Shown one piece after another: positions 24,389 through 31,388 of a stretch of 31,388 bases of DNA. Origin of the DNA: an uncultured Lachnospiraceae bacterium (lineage in GTDB: Bacteria; Bacillota; Clostridia; Lachnospirales; Lachnospiraceae). Within the stretch, counting starts at the first letter, position 1. Every line of letters begins with the position of its first letter. A program made the position numbers and the translations under genes. The notes under the pieces are model-generated. The model was not told the DNA's origin. It made no database searches and was given only the letters and a program-made list of their open reading frames with translations. The DNA lies in contig CAJJYZ010000029.1 in assembly GCA_905197485.1 (NCBI GenBank), positions 1-31,388 of the forward strand, given 5' to 3'.

Positions 24389-25396
24389 ATGAAGAAAAGA
24401 ATTCTAATGATTGGTACCGGCGGTACCATTGCGTCAAAACAGTCGGGGAATGGACTTTCGCCGGGTCTGTCTTCAGAAGATGTCCTGTCTTATATTCCAC
24501 AGGTAAAAGATGTATGTGAAGTGAAAACGATGCAGGTATGCAACATTGACAGTACGAATGTAATGCCGGAGCACTGGGAACTTCTTACGAAGACAATCGA
24601 AGAACAGTATGACAAATACGATGGGTTTGTCATTTGCCATGGAACGGATACGCTTGCTTATACGGCGGCAGCTCTTTCCTATATGATTCAGAACTCCAGG
24701 AAACCAATCGTGATTACGGGCGCGCAGAAGCCTATCAATATGGACGTGACGGATGCCAAGACAAATCTTTTGGACAGCTTTATCTATGCGGCGGATGACA
24801 ATTCTCAGGATGTCAATATCGTATTCGACGGAAAAGTGATTGTGGGAACGAGGGCGAAAAAGGTATGTGCCAAGAGTTATAATGCATTTGAGAGTATCAA
24901 TTACCCGTATATTGCGGTCATACAGGATGGCATGGTTATCCGGTATATGCCGACCACACCGCACAAATACCGGGTGCGCTTTTATCATGGAATGAAGAAC
25001 AGCATTTATGTGCTGAAACTGATTCCGGGGATGAAGTCCGATATTCTGTCCTACATTTTCAAAGATTATGATTGCATTGTCATTGAAAGCTTTGGTGTGG
25101 GAGGTATGCCGCAGAGTATCGTGCATGAATTCTATGAACAGATGGAAGAATGGAAAGAAAAAGGAAAACTTGTCGTGATGACGACACAGGTAGTCAATGA
25201 AGGAAGCAATATGACAGTCTATGAAGTCGGGCAGAAAGTAAAGCAGGACTTTGATTTGATTGAGTCTTACGATATGACGTTGGAGGCGACCATCACGAAA
25301 ATGATGTGGCTGATGTCGCTTCCGAATATGAGTTATGATGACATCAAACGGGAATTTTATCAGATGGTTAATCATGATATATTATTTACAAGATAA
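24389..25396 (+). CDS. ansA: L-asparaginase, type I (cytoplasmic)
   Basis: It hydrolyses asparagine to aspartate and ammonia. The 335 residues have both catalytic Thr motifs: GTGGTIAS (Thr13) and CHGTDTLAYTAA (Thr86-Asp87), with the Lys of TGAQKP. There is no signal peptide, and length and lack of leader fit the cytoplasmic form. The frame is open upstream, but GAGGAAAG before ATG 24389 and the family start MKKRILMIGTGGT decide. It follows the HD hydrolase by 26 bases and precedes yitT by 12. Confidence 0.94.
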   Translation: MKKRILMIGTGGTIASKQSGNGLSPGLSSEDVLSYIPQVKDVCEVKTMQVCNIDSTNVMPEHWELLTKTIEEQYDKYDGFVICHGTDTLAYTAAALSYMIQNSRKPIVITGAQKPINMDVTDAKTNLLDSFIYAADDNSQDVNIVFDGKVIVGTRAKKVCAKSYNAFESINYPYIAVIQDGMVIRYMPTTPHKYRVRFYHGMKNSIYVLKLIPGMKSDILSYIFKDYDCIVIESFGVGGMPQSIVHEFYEQMEEWKEKGKLVVMTTQVVNEGSNMTVYEVGQKVKQDFDLIESYDMTLEATITKMMWLMSLPNMSYDDIKREFYQMVNHDILFTR

Positions 25397-25408
25397 TAGG
25401 AGGTTCAA

Positions 25409-26266
25409 ATGGATAAGGGAAAATTTTTAAAAGAATATGGCTTGATTACAGTTGGTATTTTTATTATTTCGGCAGCAGTGTATTTCTTTATGATACCAAG
25501 TAATGTGATTGTGGGAAGCTTATCGGGTCTTGTGATTGTGCTTGAGAATTTCATTCCGATTCCGATTTCAGTCATGACATTTATTTTAAATGCGGCATTA
25601 CTGGTTGTCGGATTCTTAGTGATTGGAAAGGAATTCGGGGCGAAGACGATTTATACATCGGTGATGCTGCCGGTATTTTTATTTGTTTTTGAGCATGTTG
25701 CACCGAACAACAAATCTTTGACGAACGATATTTTGCTTGACACGATTACATATATTTTAATCGTAAGCGTGGGATTGGCGATGTTGTTCAATGCGAATGC
25801 ATCATCCGGAGGATTGGATATCGTTGCGAAAGTCCTCAGTAAGTTTACGCACATCGAGATTGGTAAGGCAATGACTATCACAGGAATGTGTGTTGCAATC
25901 AGTTCTATGCTTGTGTATGACACAAAAGTAGTTGTGCTTAGTATTCTTGGAACCTATGCGAACGGAATCGTAATCGATAATTTTATCAGCGGTTTTAACC
26001 GTAGAAAACGTGTCTGCATTTTGACATCCAGATTCGAAGAAGTACAGAAATTTATCGCGGAGAAGCTTGGAAGAGGTGTGACGCTTTACAAGGCAATCGG
26101 TGGTTATGACAGGAAAGAACAGTTTGAGATTCAGACGATTCTGACACAGAGCGAATATGGAAAGCTGTTGGAATATATGCACGAGAATGACATGAAAGCA
26201 TTTGTGACGGTTTCGACAGTCAATGAGGTAATTGGAGAATGGAATATCAAGAAAAAGGGAAAATAG
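25409..26266 (+). CDS. YitT-family membrane protein (DUF161 + DUF2179)
   Basis: A 285-residue protein with five to six hydrophobic helices in the first 190 residues, including the family segments FFMIPSNVIVGSLSGL and NANASSGGLDIVAK. A cytosolic domain at about 200-280 (VCILTSRFEEVQKFIAEKLGRGVTLYKAIGGY) is the DUF2179 ligand-binding-like fold. The role of YitT proteins is not established. RBS TAGGAGG is strong. The following gene starts inside its last codons. Confidence 0.9.
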   Translation: MDKGKFLKEYGLITVGIFIISAAVYFFMIPSNVIVGSLSGLVIVLENFIPIPISVMTFILNAALLVVGFLVIGKEFGAKTIYTSVMLPVFLFVFEHVAPNNKSLTNDILLDTITYILIVSVGLAMLFNANASSGGLDIVAKVLSKFTHIEIGKAMTITGMCVAISSMLVYDTKVVVLSILGTYANGIVIDNFISGFNRRKRVCILTSRFEEVQKFIAEKLGRGVTLYKAIGGYDRKEQFEIQTILTQSEYGKLLEYMHENDMKAFVTVSTVNEVIGEWNIKKKGK

Positions 26267-26922
26267 AATCAAAAAAATATGAGTACGTACTCTTTGACCT
26301 TGACGGGACGCTGACTGACCCGAAGGAAGGAATCACGAAATCGGTTGCGTATGCGCTGGAATCCTTTGGAATCCATGTGGAGGACTTAGATACATTATGC
26401 AAATTCATCGGACCGCCGCTGAAAGAGTCTTTTATGGTGTATTACGGACTTTCCGATGAACAGGGAGATGAGGCGGTTGCAAAGTACAGAGAACGTTTTT
26501 CCGTAACCGGTTTATTCGAAAACAAAGTATACGATGGGATTCGTGAAACGTTGGAGGCATTGAAGAAGAGTGGAAAGACATTGATTGTTGCAACCTCGAA
26601 GCCTTCGGTTTACTCAAGACAGATATTAGAACATTTTGACTTGATGAAATATTTTACATTTTTATCGGGAAGCGAGTTGGATGGAACGAGGGTAGATAAG
26701 GCGGAAGTTATCGCCTATGCGCTGCAGGAAAATGGGATTCAGGATTTGTCAAACGTGATTATGGTTGGCGACAGAGAACACGATATCATTGGAGCAAATA
26801 AGAATCAGGTAGATTCTGTCGGTGTACTCTACGGATATGGATGCAGAGAAGAATTTGAAGAAAATCATGCGACATATGTGGTGGAGAGGGTAGAAGAACT
26901 TCGCGACTTGCTATTAGGATAA
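26239..26922 (+). CDS. HAD-superfamily phosphatase (phosphoglycolate phosphatase-like)
   Basis: A 227-residue haloacid dehalogenase phosphatase with motif I FDLDGTLTDPKEG, motif II VATSKPSV, motif III Lys and motif IV MVGDREHDIIGA. The small alpha-helical cap (CKFIGPPLKESF) is the PGP/5'-nucleotidase type. Start ATG 26239 lies 28 bases inside yitT and has GGAG almost adjacent, an unusually close RBS; no other start codon exists before motif I, so coupling to yitT translation is likely. The substrate is not determined. Confidence 0.88.
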   Translation: MEYQEKGKIESKKYEYVLFDLDGTLTDPKEGITKSVAYALESFGIHVEDLDTLCKFIGPPLKESFMVYYGLSDEQGDEAVAKYRERFSVTGLFENKVYDGIRETLEALKKSGKTLIVATSKPSVYSRQILEHFDLMKYFTFLSGSELDGTRVDKAEVIAYALQENGIQDLSNVIMVGDREHDIIGANKNQVDSVGVLYGYGCREEFEENHATYVVERVEELRDLLLG

Positions 26923-26931
26923 GAGGTAGAA

Positions 26932-27291
26932 ATGAAATTATTATATCAGTTTGGAGTTATTTTAGGGATTACGTTTGCAGGAGAAATCATACATGCTCTC
27001 CTTCCGTTTCCGATTCCGGCAAGTATTTACGGTCTTGTCCTGATGCTATTATGTCTTTGCACGAAAATTGTAAAATTGCAGCAGGTGAAAATCGCAGCCG
27101 ATTTTCTCATTGATATTATGCCGCCGATGTTTATTCCGGCGGCTGTCGGCATTGTAGCGGTCTGGCCGGCGTTAAAGGAAATCTTAGTTCCAGTGATTGT
27201 CATCACTGTCGTATCGACGATTGTTGTGATGGTCGGTACCGGAAGGGTTTCGCAGGCAGTGATTCGGGCGAAGAAAAGGAGGGAATCATAA
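26932..27291 (+). CDS. lrgA: CidA/LrgA-family membrane protein
   Basis: A 119-residue protein with four helices (YQFGVILGITFAGEIIHALL, PIPASIYGLVLMLLCLC, MPPMFIPAAVGIVAV, LVPVIVITVVSTIVVMV), matching the holin-like CidA/LrgA family. The Pro-rich FPIPASIYG and PPMFIPAAVG are family marks. In other Firmicutes LrgAB affects murein hydrolase activity or pyruvate transport. RBS is AAGAGGTAG. It is adjacent without gap to lrgB. Confidence 0.9.
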   Translation: MKLLYQFGVILGITFAGEIIHALLPFPIPASIYGLVLMLLCLCTKIVKLQQVKIAADFLIDIMPPMFIPAAVGIVAVWPALKEILVPVIVITVVSTIVVMVGTGRVSQAVIRAKKRRES

Positions 27292-27984
27292 ATGAAAGCG
27301 ATACTTTCAGACTCTCTCTATTTTGGAGTGGCATTGAGTCTTGCCGGATATGCAGCCGGTTTGTTTTTAAAGAAAAAATTGAAGTGGGGAATCTTAAATC
27401 CGCTGCTTATTTCGATTATTTTTGTAATCGGGGCGCTTGCGGTGTTAGATGTCGATTATGAAACGTATCAGGAGACGGCGAAGTATTTGAGTTATCTGTT
27501 GACACCGGCGACGGTAGCTCTTGCAATCCCGTTATATCAGAAGATTGATTTGCTGAAGGAAAACTTATTGGCGGTTTCTTTGGGGATAATCGCCGGGGTA
27601 TTTTCAAGCCTGGGCAGCATTCTTGGAATGGCATATTTATTCGGGCTGTCTCATCAAGAATATGTGACACTCCTTCCAAAATCCATCACGACGGCAATCG
27701 GAATCGGAGTGTCCGAAGAGCTGGGCGGAATTTCCACAATTACAGTAGCGGTTATCGTTATTACCGGGGTGCTTGGAAATGTAATCGGACAGGCGGTATG
27801 TAAGATATTCCGAATCTATGAGCCGATAGCAGTCGGGCTTTCCTTCGGAACATCCGCACATGCGATTGGAACATCGAAGGCATTGGAACTTGGAGAAGTC
27901 GAAGGAGCGATGAGCAGTCTTTCGATAGCGGTAGCCGGACTCCTTACGGTGGTTGCCGCATCACTATTTGCGTCATTTTTATAA
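27292..27984 (+). CDS. lrgB: LrgB-family membrane protein
   Basis: A 230-residue protein with about seven helices, including LLTPATVALAIPLYQK, LLPKSITTAIGIGVSEELGG and the C-terminal SFGTSAHAIGTSKALELGEVEGAMSSL, which is the LrgB/CidB hallmark. It begins immediately after the lrgA stop, so the two are translated together as the usual membrane pair. RBS AGGAGG lies in the lrgA 3' end. Confidence 0.92.
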   Translation: MKAILSDSLYFGVALSLAGYAAGLFLKKKLKWGILNPLLISIIFVIGALAVLDVDYETYQETAKYLSYLLTPATVALAIPLYQKIDLLKENLLAVSLGIIAGVFSSLGSILGMAYLFGLSHQEYVTLLPKSITTAIGIGVSEELGGISTITVAVIVITGVLGNVIGQAVCKIFRIYEPIAVGLSFGTSAHAIGTSKALELGEVEGAMSSLSIAVAGLLTVVAASLFASFL

Positions 27985-28072
27985 AATAAAAGTATCTTCT
28001 TTGGAAAAGATATGATAGTATATGTCTATATCAAGATAGAAACTATAAATAAGTACAAAGGAGAGTGGAAAC

Positions 28073-28339
28073 ATGAAAAACATTATCGTATTTTCAAGTG
28101 AGCATTGACCGGGCTGTGCACCTGTGAAAGAGGCTCTTTCCAAGGCAGACATTCCGTTTGCCGCAATTGATATTTCTTCCGGTATGCTTCCGTTGAAGCA
28201 ATTTTTGAAATATCGTGATAACCGACCAGAATTTGCACAGATTCGGGAAGAAGGACGCGTCGGACTTCCTTGTATTGTAGTGAATAAGGGAGAGAAGATT
28301 CTGTTTGGACTTCCGGAAGATTTGGATGAATTGAGATAG
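28073..28339 (+). CDS. Glutaredoxin-like selenoprotein (in-frame TGA = Sec12)
   Basis: ATG 28073 follows AAAGGAGAGTGGAAAC. After 11 codons (MKNIIVFSSEH) the frame meets TGA at 28106-28108 and continues without another stop to TAG 28337: PGCAPVKEALSKADIPFAAID, then LKQFLKYRD and GRVGLPCIVV. Reading TGA as selenocysteine gives 88 residues and a U-P-G-C active site exactly where glutaredoxin-like proteins have C-P-x-C, followed by their usual KxxL helix, LKxFLxxRD and (V/I)GxPC segments. The downstream part alone (GTG 28124) would lack the first strand and active site. A SECIS-like hairpin begins 12 bases after the TGA. A nonsense mutation is the alternative, but its position at the active-site Cys argues against chance. 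Confidence 0.85.
28109..28145 (+). promoter_or_regulatory. SECIS-like hairpin for Sec insertion
   Basis: CCT (28121-28123) pairs with AGG (28143-28145) and GAAAG (28126-28130) with CTTTC (28136-28140). The apical loop AGGCT begins 22 bases after the TGA; bacterial SECIS loops lie about 16-37 bases after it and carry G near the loop start. If G28124 pairs with C28141, U28125 is left bulged, as in the E. coli fdhF element. Confidence 0.7.
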
Positions 28340-28380
28340 GAATCGTTGGAATCTGTGATTTACAGATAACAGGAAGGATA

Positions 28381-28427
28381 AAAGAAACACTGATAATCGC
28401 AATAGTGATTACCAGTGTTTCTTTTTT
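28381..28427. terminator. Bidirectional terminator after the selenoprotein gene
   Basis: AAAGAAACACTG (28381-28392) pairs with CAGTGTTTCTTT (28413-28424), plus inner TAATC/GATTA, followed by TTT. It also suits the converging GntR gene. Confidence 0.85.
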
Positions 28428-28452
28428 GTGAGAATGTTTTATGATGAAGAAT

Positions 28453-29079
28453 TCATAATGCAAAATCATTCAAATCATCATGTAGTGCAGCCATGCAGAG
28501 ACCTTGTTCTTTTTTTGAGAGACCTTCGATAATCAATTCATGATAGCGGGTGTCATCATTTGGGTGAGAGGGTGACCAGTTTGTAAAGTGGGACTGGGCA
28601 TAAGCACGTTTTAAAGTAAGCATTGCAGATTCCAACTGCTGTCTCGCAAATTGATTCTTGGCGCAGGATGCCAGATAAAGATGAAATTGGGTATTCGCTT
28701 CCCAATGACTCCACATATCTTTTTTCAATGTCTGAATACAGGTCATATGAAGTCGCTGTAATTCTTCTAATTCTGAATCCATGATTATAGTGCAGGAGCG
28801 TTGCAGTAATGCGCTTTCAAGCATAAGTCGATAGTCCAGTATTTCTTGAATATCCTTGGTAGTGAGACGAACGACTTCGTAACCATAGCGCGGATGACTG
28901 ACTAATACGTTCTCATTGCAAAGTGCAATCAAAGCATCCCGGACAGGAGATTTACTACAGCCATATTTTTCGATGAGTTCCCGTTCTGTAAGAATATCAT
29001 TTGGTCCATATTCCAAAGAAAGAATGCTATTCATAATGTTTTGATAAATCGTATCTTTTAATGTATTATTTCTTTTCAT
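28453..29079 (-). CDS. GntR-family regulator with FCD domain
   Basis: A 208-residue regulator: winged helix at 5-70 (ILTERELIEKYGCSKSPVRDAL is the GntR recognition region) and an FCD effector domain at about 75-200 with the typical His/Asp metal-site residues (HLYLASCAKN; RYHELIIEGL). FCD regulators bind small carboxylates or amino acid derivatives. It is divergent from the desulfidase/SBP chimera, whose control region carries inverted repeats, so it probably governs that gene and itself. The cysteine/serine link is inferred from the neighbour. Confidence 0.85.
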   Translation of the reverse strand: MKRNNTLKDTIYQNIMNSILSLEYGPNDILTERELIEKYGCSKSPVRDALIALCNENVLVSHPRYGYEVVRLTTKDIQEILDYRLMLESALLQRSCTIIMDSELEELQRLHMTCIQTLKKDMWSHWEANTQFHLYLASCAKNQFARQQLESAMLTLKRAYAQSHFTNWSPSHPNDDTRYHELIIEGLSKKEQGLCMAALHDDLNDFAL

Positions 29080-29108
29080 TTTATTTCCTATTCATTTAAT
29101 TTACTTTT

Positions 29109-29137
29109 ATTTTATTTGTTATGTGTAATAGTAACAA
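29109..29137 (-). promoter_or_regulatory. Promoter of the GntR gene with overlapping inverted repeat
   Basis: On the minus strand: TTGTTA (29137-29132), 17 bp, TAAAAT (29114-29109). Within it, TTTGTTA (29115-29121) mirrors TAACAAA (29132-29138) across ten bases, a candidate autoregulatory operator. Confidence 0.45.
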
Positions 29138-29163
29138 AAAATAGATGAAAAGTAAATAATATA

Positions 29164-29191
29164 TTGACAAAATGGGGGGGTGAGCTATTAT
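29164..29191 (+). promoter_or_regulatory. Promoter of the chimeric ORF, 16-bp spacer with G7 run
   Basis: TTGACA (29164-29169), 16 bp, TATTAT (29186-29191). The spacer contains seven consecutive G (29174-29180). One more G would make the optimal 17-bp spacer. Confidence 0.65.
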
Positions 29192-29193
29192 CG

Positions 29194-29216
29194 TAATAAT
29201 ATTACTGGTATTATTA
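29194..29216. repeat. Inverted repeat at the start point, candidate GntR operator
   Basis: TAATAATA (29194-29201) mirrors TATTATTA (29209-29216) across seven bases, directly after the -10, a repressor-like position. Confidence 0.4.
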
Positions 29217-29244
29217 TCAAATAATATAGAGGAAGGGAGAAAGA

Positions 29245-31233
29245 ATGGAGAAAACAGACGAAAGATATGAGCTTTATATTCAAATTCTGAAAGAAGAGCT
29301 TGTTCCGGCTATGGGATGTACAGAGCCAATAGCCCTGGCGTATGCATCAGCGAAGGCGAGAGAAGTATTAGGAAAATTTCCGGAACGTGTTCTGATTGAA
29401 GCGAGTGGAAGCATTATTAAGAATGTAAAATCTGTAATTGTCCCGAACACTGACCACTTAAAAGGAATTCCTGCGGCGGCAGCAGTTGGAATTATAGCAG
29501 GAAAATCGGAACGGGAGTTGGAAGTGATTTCTTCGGTCACAGACGAAGAAGGAAAGACAGTCAAAGATTTTATGGAAAAAGTTCCGATTGAAGTGAAGCA
29601 TGTAGAGAATGGATTGACATTTGAAATTATCGTAACATTGTTCTGTGGAGAAGAGTATGCAAAGGTGAGAATTGCAAATTATCATACGAACATTGTTTTG
29701 ATTGAAAAAAATGGCGATAAAATCTTCGAAACTGTCGTAGAAGATGAGACGGAAAAAGGGCTGACGGAACGTTCAATCTTGGATATGAAGGGGATATGGG
29801 ACTTTGCAAATACGGTAGAGATTGCGGATATTCGTCAACTGATTCAAAAACAGATTGAATATAATACAGCAATTTCAGAAGAGGGGCTAAAAGGAAATTA
29901 CGGAGCGAATATTGGAAAAGTCTTATTAGAGGCAGAAGGTGAAAATGTCCGGATTCGTGCAAAGGCAAAAGCTGCAGCCGGTTCAGATGCAAGGATGAAT
30001 GGCTGTGAACTTCCGGTTATTATCAACTCAGGAAGCGGGAATCAAGGAATGACATGTTCCCTTCCGGTGATTGAATATGCGAAGGAGTTACAAGTAAGTG
30101 AAGAAAAATTATATCGGGCGCTTGTATTATCAAACCTCATAGCAATTCATCAAAAGACAGGAATCGGACGCTTGAGTGCGTATTGCGGAGCGGTATGCGC
30201 GGGTGCGGCAGCAGGGGCGGCAATCGCATATTTGCATGGCGGAGGCTATGAAGAAATTACACATACGGTCGTAAATGTAGTAGGAACGGATGTGCGTGTT
30301 GGCGCAGAAGACGTGCAATTTTCATTACAAAGAGCGGCAGACCAGAATAGTGTAGCGCTTCACAAAACATATAATTTGCATAATCATATGAAAGACATTA
30401 CAATTGTAGATAATATGGATGAGCTGAAGAATGCAAAAGATGCCACAACTGGAAAAACAATTTATGATACTTTATCAGAAGGATTGGATAAAGAAATTGT
30501 ATCTTTAACAACAGATAAAACAAAGGCTGACAATGCAAATGGTGTATATCAGGTTGTCAAAGTAACAACAACGACTCCATTCCCACAGGTGTTGAATTAT
30601 CTGGTACATCAGTCAGCCGGTATCTTAAATAAAGAAGCGGTAACGGAAATGAACTCCAAATTTGATGTGGCAGCATATGACGCAACAAAAGATGTATGTT
30701 ATGGTGATTCGGCAAATATTAAATCAGGAAACAATCATCTTTGGATGTCAGGACCTTATGCGCTTGTAAATTTAGATGATTATCAAGTGACATTTGAAAA
30801 GAATCCTGGTTATATGGCGGGAACAGAGCACGAGCCAAAGATTAAAAACATCGCAATCAAATTTATCAAAGACCAGACGGCTGCAACATCTGCTTTCCGA
30901 GCAAATGAGATTGACATTTTGGATGCAGTAAATTCTAATGACGTTGCAACACTGGAAGAGAATAAAGATTATAAAGTTTTCAAATATGTGAGACATTCTG
31001 CAAACTATTGTGATATGAATATGAAAGATGGAAACGTTCTTGCAAACGAAGATTTGAGAAAAGCTGTATTTTATGCAATCAATCAGGAAGAGTTTGTCGC
31101 ATATCACAATGAGATGGTAATGCCGTTATATTCTACATTCTCAACATTGATTGATACAGGAAATAAACAGAAACAAGACTTAGAGAAGAGTGCGGAATAT
31201 TTGAAAAAATATCAGGAATCTGCAAAAAAATAA
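29245..31233 (+). CDS. Chimeric ORF: CdsB/YhaM-type desulfidase front fused to solute-binding protein
   Basis: One open frame of 662 residues holds two unrelated families. Residues 1 to about 347 are a CdsB/YhaM (UPF0597) L-cysteine desulfidase-like protein: ELVPAMGCTEPIALAYA, INSGSGNQGMTCSLPVIEYA and LSAYCGAVCAGAAAGAAIAYLHGG, with cluster or catalytic Cys present. At HTVVNVVG the family pattern stops, where homologues continue with a Cys-containing tail of about 80-90 residues. From about 348 (TDVRVGAEDVQFSLQRA) it is a family-5 extracellular solute-binding protein without signal peptide and about the first 90-100 residues. A second break near residue 618 (NQEEFVA/YHNEMVMPLYST) seems to skip the C-terminal lobe. 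RBS is GAAGGGAGA. Neither half looks functional in its usual place; it is either a deletion fusion or an assembly artefact. Confidence 0.8.
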   Translation: MEKTDERYELYIQILKEELVPAMGCTEPIALAYASAKAREVLGKFPERVLIEASGSIIKNVKSVIVPNTDHLKGIPAAAAVGIIAGKSERELEVISSVTDEEGKTVKDFMEKVPIEVKHVENGLTFEIIVTLFCGEEYAKVRIANYHTNIVLIEKNGDKIFETVVEDETEKGLTERSILDMKGIWDFANTVEIADIRQLIQKQIEYNTAISEEGLKGNYGANIGKVLLEAEGENVRIRAKAKAAAGSDARMNGCELPVIINSGSGNQGMTCSLPVIEYAKELQVSEEKLYRALVLSNLIAIHQKTGIGRLSAYCGAVCAGAAAGAAIAYLHGGGYEEITHTVVNVVGTDVRVGAEDVQFSLQRAADQNSVALHKTYNLHNHMKDITIVDNMDELKNAKDATTGKTIYDTLSEGLDKEIVSLTTDKTKADNANGVYQVVKVTTTTPFPQVLNYLVHQSAGILNKEAVTEMNSKFDVAAYDATKDVCYGDSANIKSGNNHLWMSGPYALVNLDDYQVTFEKNPGYMAGTEHEPKIKNIAIKFIKDQTAATSAFRANEIDILDAVNSNDVATLEENKDYKVFKYVRHSANYCDMNMKDGNVLANEDLRKAVFYAINQEEFVAYHNEMVMPLYSTFSTLIDTGNKQKQDLEKSAEYLKKYQESAKK

Positions 31234-31251
31234 GAAATAGTTAGATGGTTA

Positions 31252-31290
31252 GGGAGATGAGTCATAGAATTCATCTCCCGTTTATTTTAT
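31252..31290 (+). terminator. Intrinsic terminator after the chimeric ORF
   Basis: GGGAGATGA (31252-31260) pairs with TCATCTCCC (31271-31279), then GTTTATTTTAT. Confidence 0.85.
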
Positions 31291-31388
31291 AGTTTTTTCC
31301 AAATAAATTTTATAGTTTATTGAAAAATTTTTGTGTCAAGCATTTTTGAAAATGTCCCAAAATAAGTAAAACATTTGCCCCGGATTTT
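31291..31388. other. AT-rich gene-free edge with related short motifs
   Basis: No gene is visible. A perfect inverted repeat CATTTT-TG-AAAATG lies at 31341-31354, followed by two related pieces, AAATGTCCC (31350-31358) and CATTTGCCCC (31372-31381). Repeated pieces of this sort occur at insertion sequence ends, but the window stops before anything diagnostic. Confidence 0.25.

Noticed and set aside
24473..25375. 300-codon open frame antisense to asparaginase
   Set aside because: The plus strand is an unmistakable AnsA with both Thr motifs. The antisense frame has no recognisable family, no RBS and is rich in His/Arg/Ile as expected for a shadow frame.
28106..28108. In-frame TGA read as a simple nonsense mutation making a pseudogene
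   Set aside because: It sits exactly at the active-site Cys position, the frame is otherwise clean to a natural stop, and a SECIS-like hairpin follows. Selenocysteine explains all of these together, though genome-wide Sec genes still need to be found.
1..31388. CRISPR arrays, tRNA and rRNA genes
   Set aside because: I saw no regularly spaced direct repeats, no tRNA-like cloverleaf with a TTCGAATCC-type arm and no conserved rRNA segments; this was by eye only.

Overview
The window reads as the chromosome of a spore-forming, anaerobic Clostridia, most likely a Lachnospiraceae gut bacterium (Mediterraneibacter, Dorea or Blautia-like). This is inferred from gene content and protein style: a class III (oxygen-sensitive) ribonucleotide reductase, a YlmC/YmxH sporulation protein, a CspB-type subtilase remnant, an hprK-ROK kinase pair and near-consensus sigma-A promoters with 16-17 bp spacers. 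I could not search any database, so species-level placement is not claimed.

Layout. Positions 1-1139 are a scar: the 3' end of a large serine recombinase abuts a subtilase that lacks its 5' part. Next come an APC amino-acid permease with a folded leader (1150-2760), and uvrC, hprK, a ROK glucokinase and an NMN-adenylyltransferase-like protein (2828-7460). The anaerobic dNTP block nrdD, a 52-residue NrdD-tail-like protein and nrdG (7461-10545) has two NrdR-box-like sites over its promoter; nrdR itself is at 18138. A ProX-type tRNA editing gene sits divergently from a five-gene operon (11221-17742): a heterodimeric ABC exporter, a DUF3810 membrane metallopeptidase-like protein and a NatAB-like ABC-2 transporter. 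ylmC and nrdR are divergent. coaBC (minus) faces panT-like ECF S component, coaX, truA and xth (plus), which together handle pantothenate uptake and CoA synthesis plus housekeeping. An SDR reductase overlaps the end of xth.

From 23829 a second long plus-strand run encodes a small HD (p)ppGpp-hydrolase-like protein, L-asparaginase, YitT, a HAD phosphatase, LrgA/LrgB and, at its end, a short glutaredoxin-like gene whose U-x-x-C active site is encoded with an in-frame TGA followed by a SECIS-like hairpin. I judge this a selenoprotein that ordinary ORF calling splits or misses. The right end holds a GntR regulator divergent from a 662-residue ORF that is a chimera: the front of a CdsB/YhaM-type cysteine desulfidase joined in frame to an internally shortened family-5 solute-binding protein. 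Its promoter carries a G7 run in a 16-bp spacer.

The most notable points are the predicted selenoprotein, the recombinase/subtilase junction, the chimeric ORF with its potentially variable promoter, the NrdR circuit, and the folded leader of the permease. I found no tRNA or rRNA gene, CRISPR array or complete insertion sequence, and no stretch of more than 300 bases without a gene.
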